NCBI GenBank assembly: GCA_963721005.1
Contig: CAVRHR010000003.1
Coordinates: 310,001 to 374,000, forward strand
From: VAZQ01 sp963721005
GTDB lineage: Bacteria; Pseudomonadota; Alphaproteobacteria; Rhizobiales; Xanthobacteraceae
Direction of reading: 5' to 3'
Length of the DNA: 64,000 bases
Shown here: positions 56,052-63,793 of the stretch, piece after piece
Layout of the letters: every line of letters begins with the position of its first letter
Position numbering within the stretch: the first letter of the stretch is position 1
Position numbers and translations under genes: made by a program
Notes under the pieces: model-generated
Database searches by the model: none
What the model was told of the DNA's origin: nothing
What the model saw: only the letters and a program-made list of their open reading frames with translations

Positions 56052-56639
56052 CTACGTATCTCTCTGCACGTACCATTGACCGCCCAACAAAGAATAACAG
56101 AATCTCTCCGACGTGCCTGATGTTGGCGCTGGAGCACCGTGCGGGAGCCAACATACCGAAACGTGAACGGTATCGCCCGCCCAGCCAGAAGCCCACACCA
56201 CAATGCAAATGTCCGGATCAGCCCCATCAGACCTTGCAATGCCGCCCGCACCAATGCCCGAGAGAAGCGCCAAATATTCCTTATATCTATCCAAAGACAG
56301 ATCAGCAATTGGCGGCGACTGCGATATAGGCACGTTCTCTGTACGAACTCCCCAAGGCGCGATCAGCCTAAGATTCTTGTCCTCTACCAGCATGTCCCGC
56401 AGTTGCTCATAGTCCGCCTTCTTCTCATTGAACCGCTCCGCTACGCTCTCCGTCGATGGGGCCGACCCTGTGTAGCGCAACGCGAGCAGCACGAAGGCCA
56501 GCACAATTATCGCAGCCAGAAAGGTGATCGCAATTCTTTTCATCAACTTTTGAAAACTCACCCGCATTCCAGCGATCACAAAACCGGCGATTGCGAGACA
56601 GAGTAACCCTAGCGATATCAGCACGAGCCGCCTCCGCAC
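56052..56639 (-). CDS. membrane-anchored hypothetical protein
   Basis: Up to 195 residues. One or two N-terminal membrane helices (LVLISLGLLCLAIAGFVIAG and MKRIAITFLAAIIVLAFVLL), then a periplasmic part with DLSLDRYKEYLALLSGIGAG, DPDICIVVWASGWAGDTVHV and SERFCYSLLGGQWYVQRDT. The tail with its W/C pattern resembles small immunity-locus proteins. If translation starts at the ATG at 56543, only the second helix is present. No family recognised. Confidence 0.55.
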   Translation of the reverse strand: MRRRLVLISLGLLCLAIAGFVIAGMRVSFQKLMKRIAITFLAAIIVLAFVLLALRYTGSAPSTESVAERFNEKKADYEQLRDMLVEDKNLRLIAPWGVRTENVPISQSPPIADLSLDRYKEYLALLSGIGAGGIARSDGADPDICIVVWASGWAGDTVHVSVCWLPHGAPAPTSGTSERFCYSLLGGQWYVQRDT

Positions 56640-56895
56640 ATTGCCTTGCAGTTGCGAATTTCGGTGGCACCTTGCTCGTTCCTGACGGGCAATTCAAATT
56701 CGGTCCATGGCTCTGGTGACGGAGGCCACCTAATGAATTACTTGTTTTCCAACCTGTCCAACCGCCGCTCCAATCTCTTTGGGTAGCTCGCCGTCAAGAG
56801 CGCGAACAGGCCGAGGAGCAGGTCAGCGACTATCCGAACTTGGAATCGAGGTTTCGCGCCTGGCGAGACTAGGTCCGGCCACGACAAAATCGATC
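56640..56895. other. intergenic, no gene recognised
   Basis: One minus-strand frame contains a short plausible stretch (DLLLGLFALLTASYPKRLER) ending at 56738, perhaps the end of a decayed membrane protein. No start or family could be found for it. Confidence 0.3.
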
Positions 56896-57246
56896 TCATT
56901 TTAGCTGTATGCGTCGGATCTCTTCGATAAACCCAGCGGGATTGTCCGGCGTCATTATAACTGTTCGAAATAGCCCTCGCTTCTTTCGAATTACGACACC
57001 TTTGCCCCACACCCGATTTCCAAGCCTCAGGGCGAAGCTTGGCATCAGCAGCTCCCTAAACGAACACCCCCTTATCTCGAGAATGTCGTTGATTCGTATT
57101 CGCATGACAGGAATCGCTGAAAACAATTTCACAGCGATCCTGTCACCCTCAATCTCGTAATCGTAGATATAACGTAACGGCAGCAGAAGAAATCCCACAA
57201 AGAGGACTGCCATGTCGTCGAGGATCATTTTTGTCACCGAGCCCAT
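56896..57246 (-). CDS. small membrane protein with PH-like domain
   Basis: About 116 residues. A membrane helix near the N-terminus (MAVLFVGFLLLPLRYIYDY) is followed by a beta-rich part (YEIEGDRIAVKLFSAIPVMR, RINDILEIRGCSFRELLMPS, VIRKKRGLFRTVIMTPDNPA, FIEEIRRIQLK). The strand order and the final 'D.P..FI..I' resemble bacterial PH domains. Start uncertain (57300, 57246 or 57228). Part of the immunity-type array on the same strand. Confidence 0.5.
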   Translation of the reverse strand: MGSVTKMILDDMAVLFVGFLLLPLRYIYDYEIEGDRIAVKLFSAIPVMRIRINDILEIRGCSFRELLMPSFALRLGNRVWGKGVVIRKKRGLFRTVIMTPDNPAGFIEEIRRIQLK

Positions 57247-57398
57247 GTATTTCACCAGCCACGCCAAACCCGTCCCCCACAGGTGCCGCCTGGAAGCCAT
57301 ACGTCGCCACCGATTTCAGGCCCAATCAAGCGCTGCAAGCCCAGAACCAGGACCGCAATTGTAATGAATCGCTCGCGATGCGATTAAGCAGCGTATCG

Positions 57399-58004
57399 CT
57401 ATCGCCCAACCCTAAGACCAGATTCCTCCGCTAAATCTTGAAGAAAGAAGGCAAGCGCCTTGCACTTGCAAAACCCAACCCCGTAGTACACGCAGCGCAC
57501 AACTTCTTCCATAGCGTCAGGGTCGCCCTTCCTTGCCGCGTCCAAATATGACTTGAAGGCTTTGGTCGGCGATTTTGCGACACCAAAACCGATTTCATAA
57601 GCGTAGGCTAAATCATAAGTTGCCTCTCTAATACCATTCTTGCTGGCCTTCTTAAGGAGTTGGAACGCCTTGCTTGCGTCAATTTCGAAGTGTACCCCGT
57701 GAATAAACCAAGTGGCGAGGGCGTAGGTTGCTCTCGCATCGCCCTGTTTGTGACTCTCCAGGAGCAGTGCGGCGGTGCGATCGGTGAGCTGACCCGCCCT
57801 CGCTAGATCGAACGCTTTCCGGTACACCGTGCGCTCCGTAGGCTTGGGTACCAATAGAGATTTGTCTGTCGTCTTTCGGTGGGAATGGGGGCATTTTGGG
57901 CCAGCGACCTTTTGGGTCTTTGCGACGCTGCCGCGGCTTGGCGCGATTCGCGCCGCCTTTTTCCCGACGTCAAGCCCGCCGTTTCCGCGCCGGTCCTTTT
58001 TCAT
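57399..58004 (-). CDS. Sel1-repeat protein
   Basis: 201 residues. A basic N-terminal region of about 60 residues is followed by about four Sel1-like helical repeats: KQGDARATYALATWFIHGVH, NGIREATYDLAYAYEIGFGV and KGDPDAMEEVVRCVYYGVGF show the 'A...LA..Y..G.GV' pattern. Sel1 proteins act as protein-interaction scaffolds and are frequent in immunity or secretion loci. The first gene of the array in reading direction. Somewhat AT-richer than the core genes. Confidence 0.75.
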   Translation of the reverse strand: MKKDRRGNGGLDVGKKAARIAPSRGSVAKTQKVAGPKCPHSHRKTTDKSLLVPKPTERTVYRKAFDLARAGQLTDRTAALLLESHKQGDARATYALATWFIHGVHFEIDASKAFQLLKKASKNGIREATYDLAYAYEIGFGVAKSPTKAFKSYLDAARKGDPDAMEEVVRCVYYGVGFCKCKALAFFLQDLAEESGLRVGR

Positions 58005-58163
58005 AATTGCCTCCGAGGATCGTGGGCGTTCTTCTTGTGCTCGCTATTAAGCACGTAACCGGTTCGGAACCCAGCCGCCACGGAGGACAGCGTGCCCCCT
58101 TTCAGGTAAAAAATCCCCTTATCGTCCTGTGCACGGGAACGGCTCTGACGACGAGTTCTGACA
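58005..58163. other. divergent intergenic region
   Basis: About 160 bases between the leftward immunity array and two rightward small frames; probably holds the promoter of the array. No motif recognised. Confidence 0.3.
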
Positions 58164-58283
58164 ATGGATGACACTTTCAGATTGGACCTGGCCGACTGTG
58201 ACAAGGAGTATACTCAAAATGTGCTCGACACTTTTCTTGAAAAGGCCGCGGACCACGGACGAAAGCTGATCGAATCCGCATGA
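58164..58283 (+). CDS. possible 39-residue peptide
   Basis: Starts with ATG (MDDTFRLDLADCDKEYTQNV) and ends with KLIESA and a TGA that overlaps the next ATG. The sequence is an amphipathic, acidic helix with protein-like codon use. No clear binding site. The overlap with a second small frame suggests a two-gene unit, but small frames of this size can occur by chance. Confidence 0.35.
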   Translation: MDDTFRLDLADCDKEYTQNVLDTFLEKAADHGRKLIESA

Positions 58284-58414
58284 GCCAGGCAATGGCCGAC
58301 AGGCTGGGAATTGAAGACCGCCGCGCCGCTGGATCCTTCAGAGGTGTCCCGGTGGCAGTGTGCGACACCGGCTTTGAGGGGGCAATCGAAGTGATCCTCG
58401 GGCCAATTCATTGA
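58280..58414 (+). CDS. possible 44-residue peptide
   Basis: Begins MSQAMADRLGIEDRRAAGSF at an ATG overlapping the preceding stop codon (ATGA) and ends with GAIEVILGPIH. It could be the product partner of the preceding peptide or, more likely, both are parts of a decayed gene. No family recognised. The rest up to 58644 holds no gene. Confidence 0.3.
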   Translation: MSQAMADRLGIEDRRAAGSFRGVPVAVCDTGFEGAIEVILGPIH

Positions 58415-58644
58415 GCAGCAAAAGGTCTTCACCTCAACCCGGGGGCAGAGAATTGCGGCAATACCGGTTGGAGATATACCGCCCCCGAAACACCAACGAC
58501 CACGAATGAGGAGGCGCGCGTACATCCGGCGTCGCCTGCTCAAGATCGTGGCCGTTACACGATGAGGCCGATGGCTTCATCGCTCCGGCCGACAGTGCCT
58601 GATTCAGATGAAAGTTCCGTGACGGCGCCGGCCGCGGCGCGCCG

Positions 58645-59127
58645 TCACAGCATCCGGTACATCACCAGTGCGTCGACCGACCCGAGCCGCGGATGCTCGA
58701 ACGCCTGTGGCAGGCGGCCCACGATCTCGAATCCGAAGCCGCGCCACAGCGCGATCGCGCGCTCGTTGCTGGCGACCACGAAGTTGAACTGCATGGCGCG
58801 GAACCCGCGCGCGCGAGCCTGCGCCAGCGAATGGGTGCACATGGCCCGCGCCACTCCCCGCCCGCTGGCCTCCACCTTGGTCATGTAGCCGCAATTGGCC
58901 ACGTGGGCGCCGCCGCCCTGCTGGTTGGGTCGCAGGTAATAGGTGCCGAGCACCTGCCCGTCCGCCTCGGCGACGAAGACCTCGTGCGCGGGCGCGCCCC
59001 AATAGGCCAGCGCGGCTTCCCGGCTCATGTCGCGCGGCAGCACATAGGTCTCGCCGGCCCGGATGGTCGGGCCGATGATCCCCCAGATCGCGTCATGGTC
59101 GCGCGGCTGCGCGGGCCGGATTTGCAT
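58645..59127 (-). CDS. GNAT-family N-acetyltransferase
   Basis: 160 residues. N-terminal RPAQPRDHDAIWGIIGPTIR, central VFVAEADGQVLGTYYLRPNQ, acetyl-CoA-binding VEASGRGVARAMCTHSLAQA (the R/Q-x-x-G-x-G/A loop) and FVVASNERAIALWRGFGFEI followed by ALVMYRML. It acetylates an unknown small molecule or protein amine in the cytosol. Intact. Confidence 0.88.
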   Translation of the reverse strand: MQIRPAQPRDHDAIWGIIGPTIRAGETYVLPRDMSREAALAYWGAPAHEVFVAEADGQVLGTYYLRPNQQGGGAHVANCGYMTKVEASGRGVARAMCTHSLAQARARGFRAMQFNFVVASNERAIALWRGFGFEIVGRLPQAFEHPRLGSVDALVMYRML

Positions 59128-59167
59128 GGGCCGATCCCAGCTCAGATGGCTTGGTTCCGCCGCGGAC

Positions 59168-60393
59168 CTACTCCGCCGGCACGGCGACGCGGGCGCGCTC
59201 GGCGTCGTTGACCAGGAAGGCGATCACCAGGCACGCGGCGACCAAGCCGAACGCGATGCAGGCGGTCGACCACAGCACCAGGTCGAAGCCGCCACGGCCA
59301 TACAGGAACGAGATCGCCCATACCGCCACGCCCGACACCGCGAAGGTGAGGAAATAGCGTACCGCATAAACTCGGCCGCGCCACGCATCCGCAGTGTAGC
59401 GGGCGATGACCAGATCGTTGACCGTCACCTGCGCGTAGCTTGCCGCCATGGTCAGCGCCAGCGCAGCGAGCAGCGGCCGCTGGCAGAGGCTGCCCAGATC
59501 ACGCCGCCGAACTGTAGAAGCGCCACCGCCGCGAACAGCACATGCATCGGGAAACGCTCGACCAGCCGCCCGACCGCGAGCTGCGCGAGCGCCCCGCACA
59601 TGAACACCGCGGTGGCAAGGCTGCCGACCCAGAACAGCGGAACGTCGAGCCCGAGCCGCTCGTCCACGATCTTGGGCAGCGCCACCGACACGGTCTGGAG
59701 CACCAGGCCGGCGGTCAGCGCCACCACCACGAACAGGCCGAACAGCACCGCGGCGCGCGCCGCCGTCAGCGGCACATCGGGCGCGGCGTTGCGCCCGGCC
59801 ACGCGCGAACGGTCGTCGGGAACCAGCCAAGGGTAGACGGCGCCGGTCGCGATCAGCAGCGCCGCCGGCACCAGGAAGGCGCCGCGCCAGCCCAGGAGCT
59901 CGATCAGGCTCGCCGTGATGCCGGCCGCAAGCGCAGCGCCGAGATTGCCGCACACGCCGTTGAAGGCGAGCGTGCGGCCGCGGCTGGTAGCGGCGGCGAC
60001 CAGCATCGGCATCCCGACCGGATGATAGATCGCGGCGAACATGCCGAGGCTAGTGAGCGCGACCGCCAGCACCGTGAGATTGGGCGCAAGCCCCGCCGCG
60101 GCGAGCGAGAGCGCGCAGCCGACATGGAACAGCACCATCATGTTGCGCCGGCTCCAGCGGTCGGCGAGCCAGCCGGCCGGCAGCGAGAACACCCCGAACG
60201 CCACGAACGAGCCGGTGCCGAGCGCGATCAGCTCCGCATAGCTGCGCCCCTCGACCACGGCGAGCGAGATCACCACGGTCGGAAAGATCAGCATCACGAA
60301 GTGGTCGAGCGCATGCGCCCAATTGAGGAAGCCGATCGAGGTTCGGCGTCCGGCATCGAGCGCCGCGTCGGATAGGGTTGTGGATGGCGGCAT
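59168..60393 (-). pseudogene. MFS transporter, frameshifted near the C-terminus
   Basis: About 408 codons. Twelve-span major facilitator with the loop motif GWLADRWSRRNMMVLFHVG after the second span (MFS motif A), YHPVGMPMLVAAATSRGRTL, and LTAARAAVLFGLFVVVALTA. Near 59485 the frame changes, and the last three spans (LLAALALTMAASYAQVTVND, YFLTFAVSGVAVWAISFLYG, WSTACIAFGLVAACLVIAFL) are one frame over. The rest of the domain is complete. Start at the ATG at 60393. Either a real one-base lesion or an error. Confidence 0.72.
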
Positions 60394-60570
60394 GCTGCAC
60401 TTTCGGGTCGGTTCTGGGCAGTGTCGCCCGCGCCGATCGCCGCATATAGCCCGTTCGGCGTCCAGCCGCCAAGCGCGCAGCCCAAGCGCGCAACGCCCGG
60501 ATGACACCGCCCTCCCGCGCGCCTAAGCTCCACGCCCACTCTCCCTGCCGAAGAGGCCCGCCCGTTGACG

Positions 60571-62064
60571 ATGGCTGACCGCGAGACTGCCGCCCCGGAT
60601 GGCAGCGCGTTCGCTCTCGCGGTGCCGTTGTTGCACCTGCTTTGGCTGCCGCTCGCGCTCGGGCTCATCGGCTGTTTCATGTACGCGATGGCGGGGCGGA
60701 TCGGCTACCCCTACCCGCTGGAATGGCTGGAGCCGGCCACGCCCGACACCGTCGCCCGCATCTTGCGCGGATCGCCGATCTATGCGGCGCCGAGCTACGA
60801 GTTCGTCGCCTCGATGAAGACACCGCTCTACTATTTCGTGGTGGCGGCGCTCTCGCCCCTCTTCGGTCCGGACCTGCTGACCGGGCGGCTGGTCTCGGTG
60901 CTGGCGACCGCCGGAATTAGCGGCATCCTCTGGGGCTACATTCGCCGCGAGGGCGGCTCCGGCATCTGGGCGCTGCTCGGGGTGGCGCTCTTTCTCGCCA
61001 CCTACAACATCTCGCGCCAATGGTATGACATCGCGCGGCTCGACACGCTGTTTCTCCTCCTGTTGATGGCAGCGATTTATGCGTTGCGCTTCTGGCGCGG
61101 AGCCGTGGGCGCGATTGGCGCCGGCCTGCTGCTGGCGGCAGCCTATTTCACCAAACAAACGGTGCTGCTGGTGGCGATACCGCTCCTGCTGGGGCTCGCC
61201 GTTACGGCCCCGCGGCGCGCGGCGCTCGCCGCCCTGGCGTTCGCGGCGCCGGTGGCGATCGGCATGGTCGTGCTTCATGTCGCGACCCAGGGATGGTCGA
61301 CGTTCTTCCTGGTCGAGGTGCCGCGCCATGGCGAGCTCGATCCGGGTGTCATCCTCTCGTTCTGGTCGACCGACCTGCTGCCGCTCTGGCCCGCGCTGTT
61401 AAGCGCGTTCGGATTGGTCATCGTGGAATGGCGCTGCGATCGCGCCGGCGCCCTGTTCCATACCGGCCTCCTGTTCGGCGCGCTGCTCTGCGGCTGGCTC
61501 GGACTGATGCATGTCGGCGGCACCGCCAATGCCTTGCTGCCGCTGTTCGCGGTGCTGGCGGTCATGATGCCGCTCGGTCTGCAGCGGTTGCTGCAGCAAA
61601 GCGAGCCGCACCGGCCGGCACGGCGCATGCTGCCGCTTGCCATCCATGTGGTTGCGCTGCTGCAGCTCGCCCTCGTGGCCTACGACCCGCGCGGCGCCAT
61701 CCCGGATGCCGGCGATCGGCAGGCCGGCGATCAGCTGCAGGCGTTTCTCCGCGGCGTCGACGGCGACGTGCTGGTGATGGACGACCGGTATTTCGCCCGG
61801 TTGGCCGGCAAGCCGTCGAGCGGGCTCGATTTCTCGGTCGCCGACCTGTTGCGCGTGAAGCAGAGCGCGATTCCCGAAGACTTCATGCGATCGATCATCG
61901 ATGCGCTGCACGAGGAAAAATTCGCCGGCATCGTCGATCCGCCGGATTTCGTTCTCGCCGCGGTCAAGCTCGGGCCGCCGGTCGCGATCCCGACGCCGCC
62001 GATCAGCCCCGGTCATGTTCGATTTCGCCCGCGCCCCACTCGGTTCTACGCGGTCCTGCAATAG
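60571..62064 (+). CDS. GT-C-type polytopic membrane protein
   Basis: 497 residues with about eleven spans. The early loop carries YPYPLEWLEPATPDTVARIL and a KTPLYYFVVAALSPLFGPD motif, followed by YNISRQWYDIARLDTLFLLL, AAYFTKQTVLLVAIPLLLGL and a C-terminal periplasmic domain (FLRGVDGDVLVMDDRYFARL). This is the layout of GT-C glycosyltransferases acting with lipid-linked sugars (ArnT/PMT-like), with acidic residues in the first loop. No donor or acceptor can be named. The ATG is six bases after a TTG at 60565, the other possible start. Confidence 0.75.
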   Translation: MADRETAAPDGSAFALAVPLLHLLWLPLALGLIGCFMYAMAGRIGYPYPLEWLEPATPDTVARILRGSPIYAAPSYEFVASMKTPLYYFVVAALSPLFGPDLLTGRLVSVLATAGISGILWGYIRREGGSGIWALLGVALFLATYNISRQWYDIARLDTLFLLLLMAAIYALRFWRGAVGAIGAGLLLAAAYFTKQTVLLVAIPLLLGLAVTAPRRAALAALAFAAPVAIGMVVLHVATQGWSTFFLVEVPRHGELDPGVILSFWSTDLLPLWPALLSAFGLVIVEWRCDRAGALFHTGLLFGALLCGWLGLMHVGGTANALLPLFAVLAVMMPLGLQRLLQQSEPHRPARRMLPLAIHVVALLQLALVAYDPRGAIPDAGDRQAGDQLQAFLRGVDGDVLVMDDRYFARLAGKPSSGLDFSVADLLRVKQSAIPEDFMRSIIDALHEEKFAGIVDPPDFVLAAVKLGPPVAIPTPPISPGHVRFRPRPTRFYAVLQ

Positions 62065-62251
62065 AGCGCGCGGCAAGCTCGGCGCGCTCCCTCCCCCTGC
62101 AAGGGGGAGGGCTGGGGTGGGGGTCCCGCCCCACACGATAGCAATTGCTTCGCAAACGAAGCAATTGCTATCGACCTCCCCCTTTCAGGGTGAGGTGAAG
62201 AGCGGCATGGCCGCACCGCCGGTTGTCAATTCGAGCTCAAGGAAACACGCG
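62065..62251. repeat. REP-like element with nested 17-bp hairpin
   Basis: The outer arms CTCCCTCCCCCTGCAAGGGG and CCTCCCCCTTTCAGGGTGAG are the usual GC-rich repeat halves. Between them sits a perfect hairpin, arms 62136-62152 (CGATAGCAATTGCTTCG) and 62157-62173, loop CAAA. It lies between convergent genes and may terminate both. Compare 38755-38945, where another perfect hairpin word is nested in a similar repeat. Confidence 0.6.
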
Positions 62252-63316
62252 TTATAAAAACCCCGCCGGCACCGCCCGCAGCTCGCCCACCGCGAGCCCG
62301 GCGACGTTCTTGAGCGGCGGGCGCAACACCGCCTCGATCGCGGCCGCCTGCGCGCCATCGAGCACGCCGAGCCGCGCCAACAGCGCCCCCATGGCGACGT
62401 CGGCGGCACGGCCGGCGCCGTCGCTCATCTTGAGCGCGACCCCGAGCCCATGTTGCGGCAGCGCCGCGCATGCCACCCCCTCGGCGCCCGGCTTGAGCCG
62501 CACGGTAGCGGCGGCGACCCGCATGACCTCGCGGGTGAACCGGCTCGCGCCGGCGACGATCAAGTACTCGCCCGCCATCGCGTCGAGCACGCGTCCGGCC
62601 GCCGCCACGCGCTCGGCCGGCAGCCCCGCCGGGTCGGCGAGGCGCGCCATGGCGCGCGCCATGGCTTTGAGCGGAATGCCGATCACCGGAATGCCGCAGC
62701 CGTCGGTGCCGTGGGGCGCATGCGCGAGATCGAGGCCGGTCATGGACGACAGCACGGCCTGCACCCGGCGCTGCACCGGATGCTCGGGCGCGATGTAGCC
62801 GCGCGTCGGCTCGCCGCAATGGCGCGCCGCCGTCAGGAAGCCGGCATGCTTGCCCGAGCAGTTGTTGTGGAGCGCCGAGAACGGCTGGCCGGCGCGGATG
62901 AGCGCCTGCGCCGCCGCCTGATCGATCGGCGGATCGACGCCGCATTCGAGATCGCCCGGCTTAAGCCCGATCCGAGTAAGCCAAGCCTCCACGCCCGCCA
63001 CCACCGGTGCCGTGCCATTGTGCGACGCGCAGGCCAGCGCGATTTCTTTGACGCCCAGGCCGAAGCGGTCGGCTGCTCCGGTCTCGATGAGCGGCAGCGC
63101 CTGCAGCGGCTTGATGGCGGAGCGGGGGTAGACCGGATGCTCGATGTCGCCCTGTGCCAGCACCACCCCGCCGGCCGCATCGACCACCGCATAGGCGCCG
63201 CAGTGGCGGCTCTCCACCATCTCGCCGCGCAGCACCTCCACAAGAATAGGTTCGGGCGAGCTCCAGCTCACGGCATCACCCACGGCAAAAATACGCCCGC
63301 ACCCAGGCGCCGTCAT
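62252..63316 (-). CDS. L-asparaginase, rhizobial (ReAV-like) family
   Basis: 354 residues of the family of Rhizobium etli asparaginase (Pfam Asparaginase_II): ILVEVLRGEMVESRHCGAYA, HPVYPRSAIKPLQALPLIET, ALACASHNGTAPVVAGVEAW, FSALHNNCSGKHAGFLTAAR, APHGTDGCGIPVIGIPLKAM. The Ser-Lys pairs (RSAIKP; CSGKHAG) and cysteines are the catalytic and zinc-site residues of the class. It hydrolyses asparagine to aspartate and ammonia. It is preceded at 22 bases by three tandem small-peptide genes on the same strand, so it may be the distal gene of their operon. Confidence 0.93.
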   Translation of the reverse strand: MTAPGCGRIFAVGDAVSWSSPEPILVEVLRGEMVESRHCGAYAVVDAAGGVVLAQGDIEHPVYPRSAIKPLQALPLIETGAADRFGLGVKEIALACASHNGTAPVVAGVEAWLTRIGLKPGDLECGVDPPIDQAAAQALIRAGQPFSALHNNCSGKHAGFLTAARHCGEPTRGYIAPEHPVQRRVQAVLSSMTGLDLAHAPHGTDGCGIPVIGIPLKAMARAMARLADPAGLPAERVAAAGRVLDAMAGEYLIVAGASRFTREVMRVAAATVRLKPGAEGVACAALPQHGLGVALKMSDGAGRAADVAMGALLARLGVLDGAQAAAIEAVLRPPLKNVAGLAVGELRAVPAGFL

Positions 63317-63337
63317 CGCGAACCCGCCAGGATGGCG

Positions 63338-63439
63338 TCAATTCACCGCTGAGCTGGCAACCGAAGCCGCCGTCACCACGAAGGCGATCCCCAGGCCCAT
63401 CGCGAGCAGAAAGAGCGAGACCGCATACTTGTTTTTCAT
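63338..63439 (-). CDS. 33-residue single-span membrane peptide, copy 1
   Basis: Third gene in reading order. Begins MKNKYAVSLFLLAMGLGIAF and continues VVTAASVASSAVN. One hydrophobic span preceded by three basic or polar residues, so the N-terminus is cytoplasmic. The same length and pattern as its two neighbours, with many synonymous codon differences (for example GTC-TCG-CTC and GTT-TCC-TTG for V-S-L), which shows selection for protein sequence. AAGGACTG upstream of the ATG is a possible binding site. It ends 21 bases before the asparaginase start. Unknown family. Confidence 0.7.
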   Translation of the reverse strand: MKNKYAVSLFLLAMGLGIAFVVTAASVASSAVN

Positions 63440-63463
63440 GGTGCGTCAGTCCTTCATGGGGTG

Positions 63464-63565
63464 TCAGTTCTGCGCAAAACCGGAGACGGTGGCGGCGGTC
63501 ACCACGAACGCGACCGCCAAGCCAACCACCAGCAGATAGAGCGAAACGACATTTTTGCTCTTCAT
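63464..63565 (-). CDS. 33-residue single-span membrane peptide, copy 2
   Basis: Second gene in reading order. MKSKNVVSLYLLVVGLAVAF followed by VVTAATVSGFAQN. It shares the MK(N/S)K..VSL.LL..GL..AFVVTAA.V consensus with both neighbours and ends in Asn like them. Its 102 bases match the others in length exactly, without indels. No good Shine-Dalgarno is seen. Confidence 0.7.
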   Translation of the reverse strand: MKSKNVVSLYLLVVGLAVAFVVTAATVSGFAQN

Positions 63566-63572
63566 AGGCGCG

Positions 63573-63674
63573 TCAGTTCGGTGCGTTGCCGGCAACCGCA
63601 GCAGCGGTCACAACAAACGCAACCGCCAAGCCGATCGCCAGCAGAGACAAGGAAACAACATACTTGTTTTTCAT
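63573..63674 (-). CDS. 33-residue single-span membrane peptide, copy 3
   Basis: First gene in reading order. MKNKYVVSLSLLAIGLAVAF followed by VVTAAAVAGNAPN. GGGGGGCATGG upstream of the ATG may act as a weak binding site. Only seven bases separate its stop from the next gene, so the three are surely co-transcribed. The hydrophobic stretch of about 22 residues ending in TAA.V.G could be a membrane anchor or a hydrophobic toxin- or regulator-like peptide. Confidence 0.7.
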   Translation of the reverse strand: MKNKYVVSLSLLAIGLAVAFVVTAAAVAGNAPN

Positions 63675-63793
63675 CACGCGCCATGCCCCCCGGCACCCGC
63701 AGTTTCAAGCAAATTTACTCTGGATCAATCTGTGGAATTTGTCAATGATTGCTGGGACTTTGGCCACCAACCCGTCGCCCCGGGAGATGCAAT

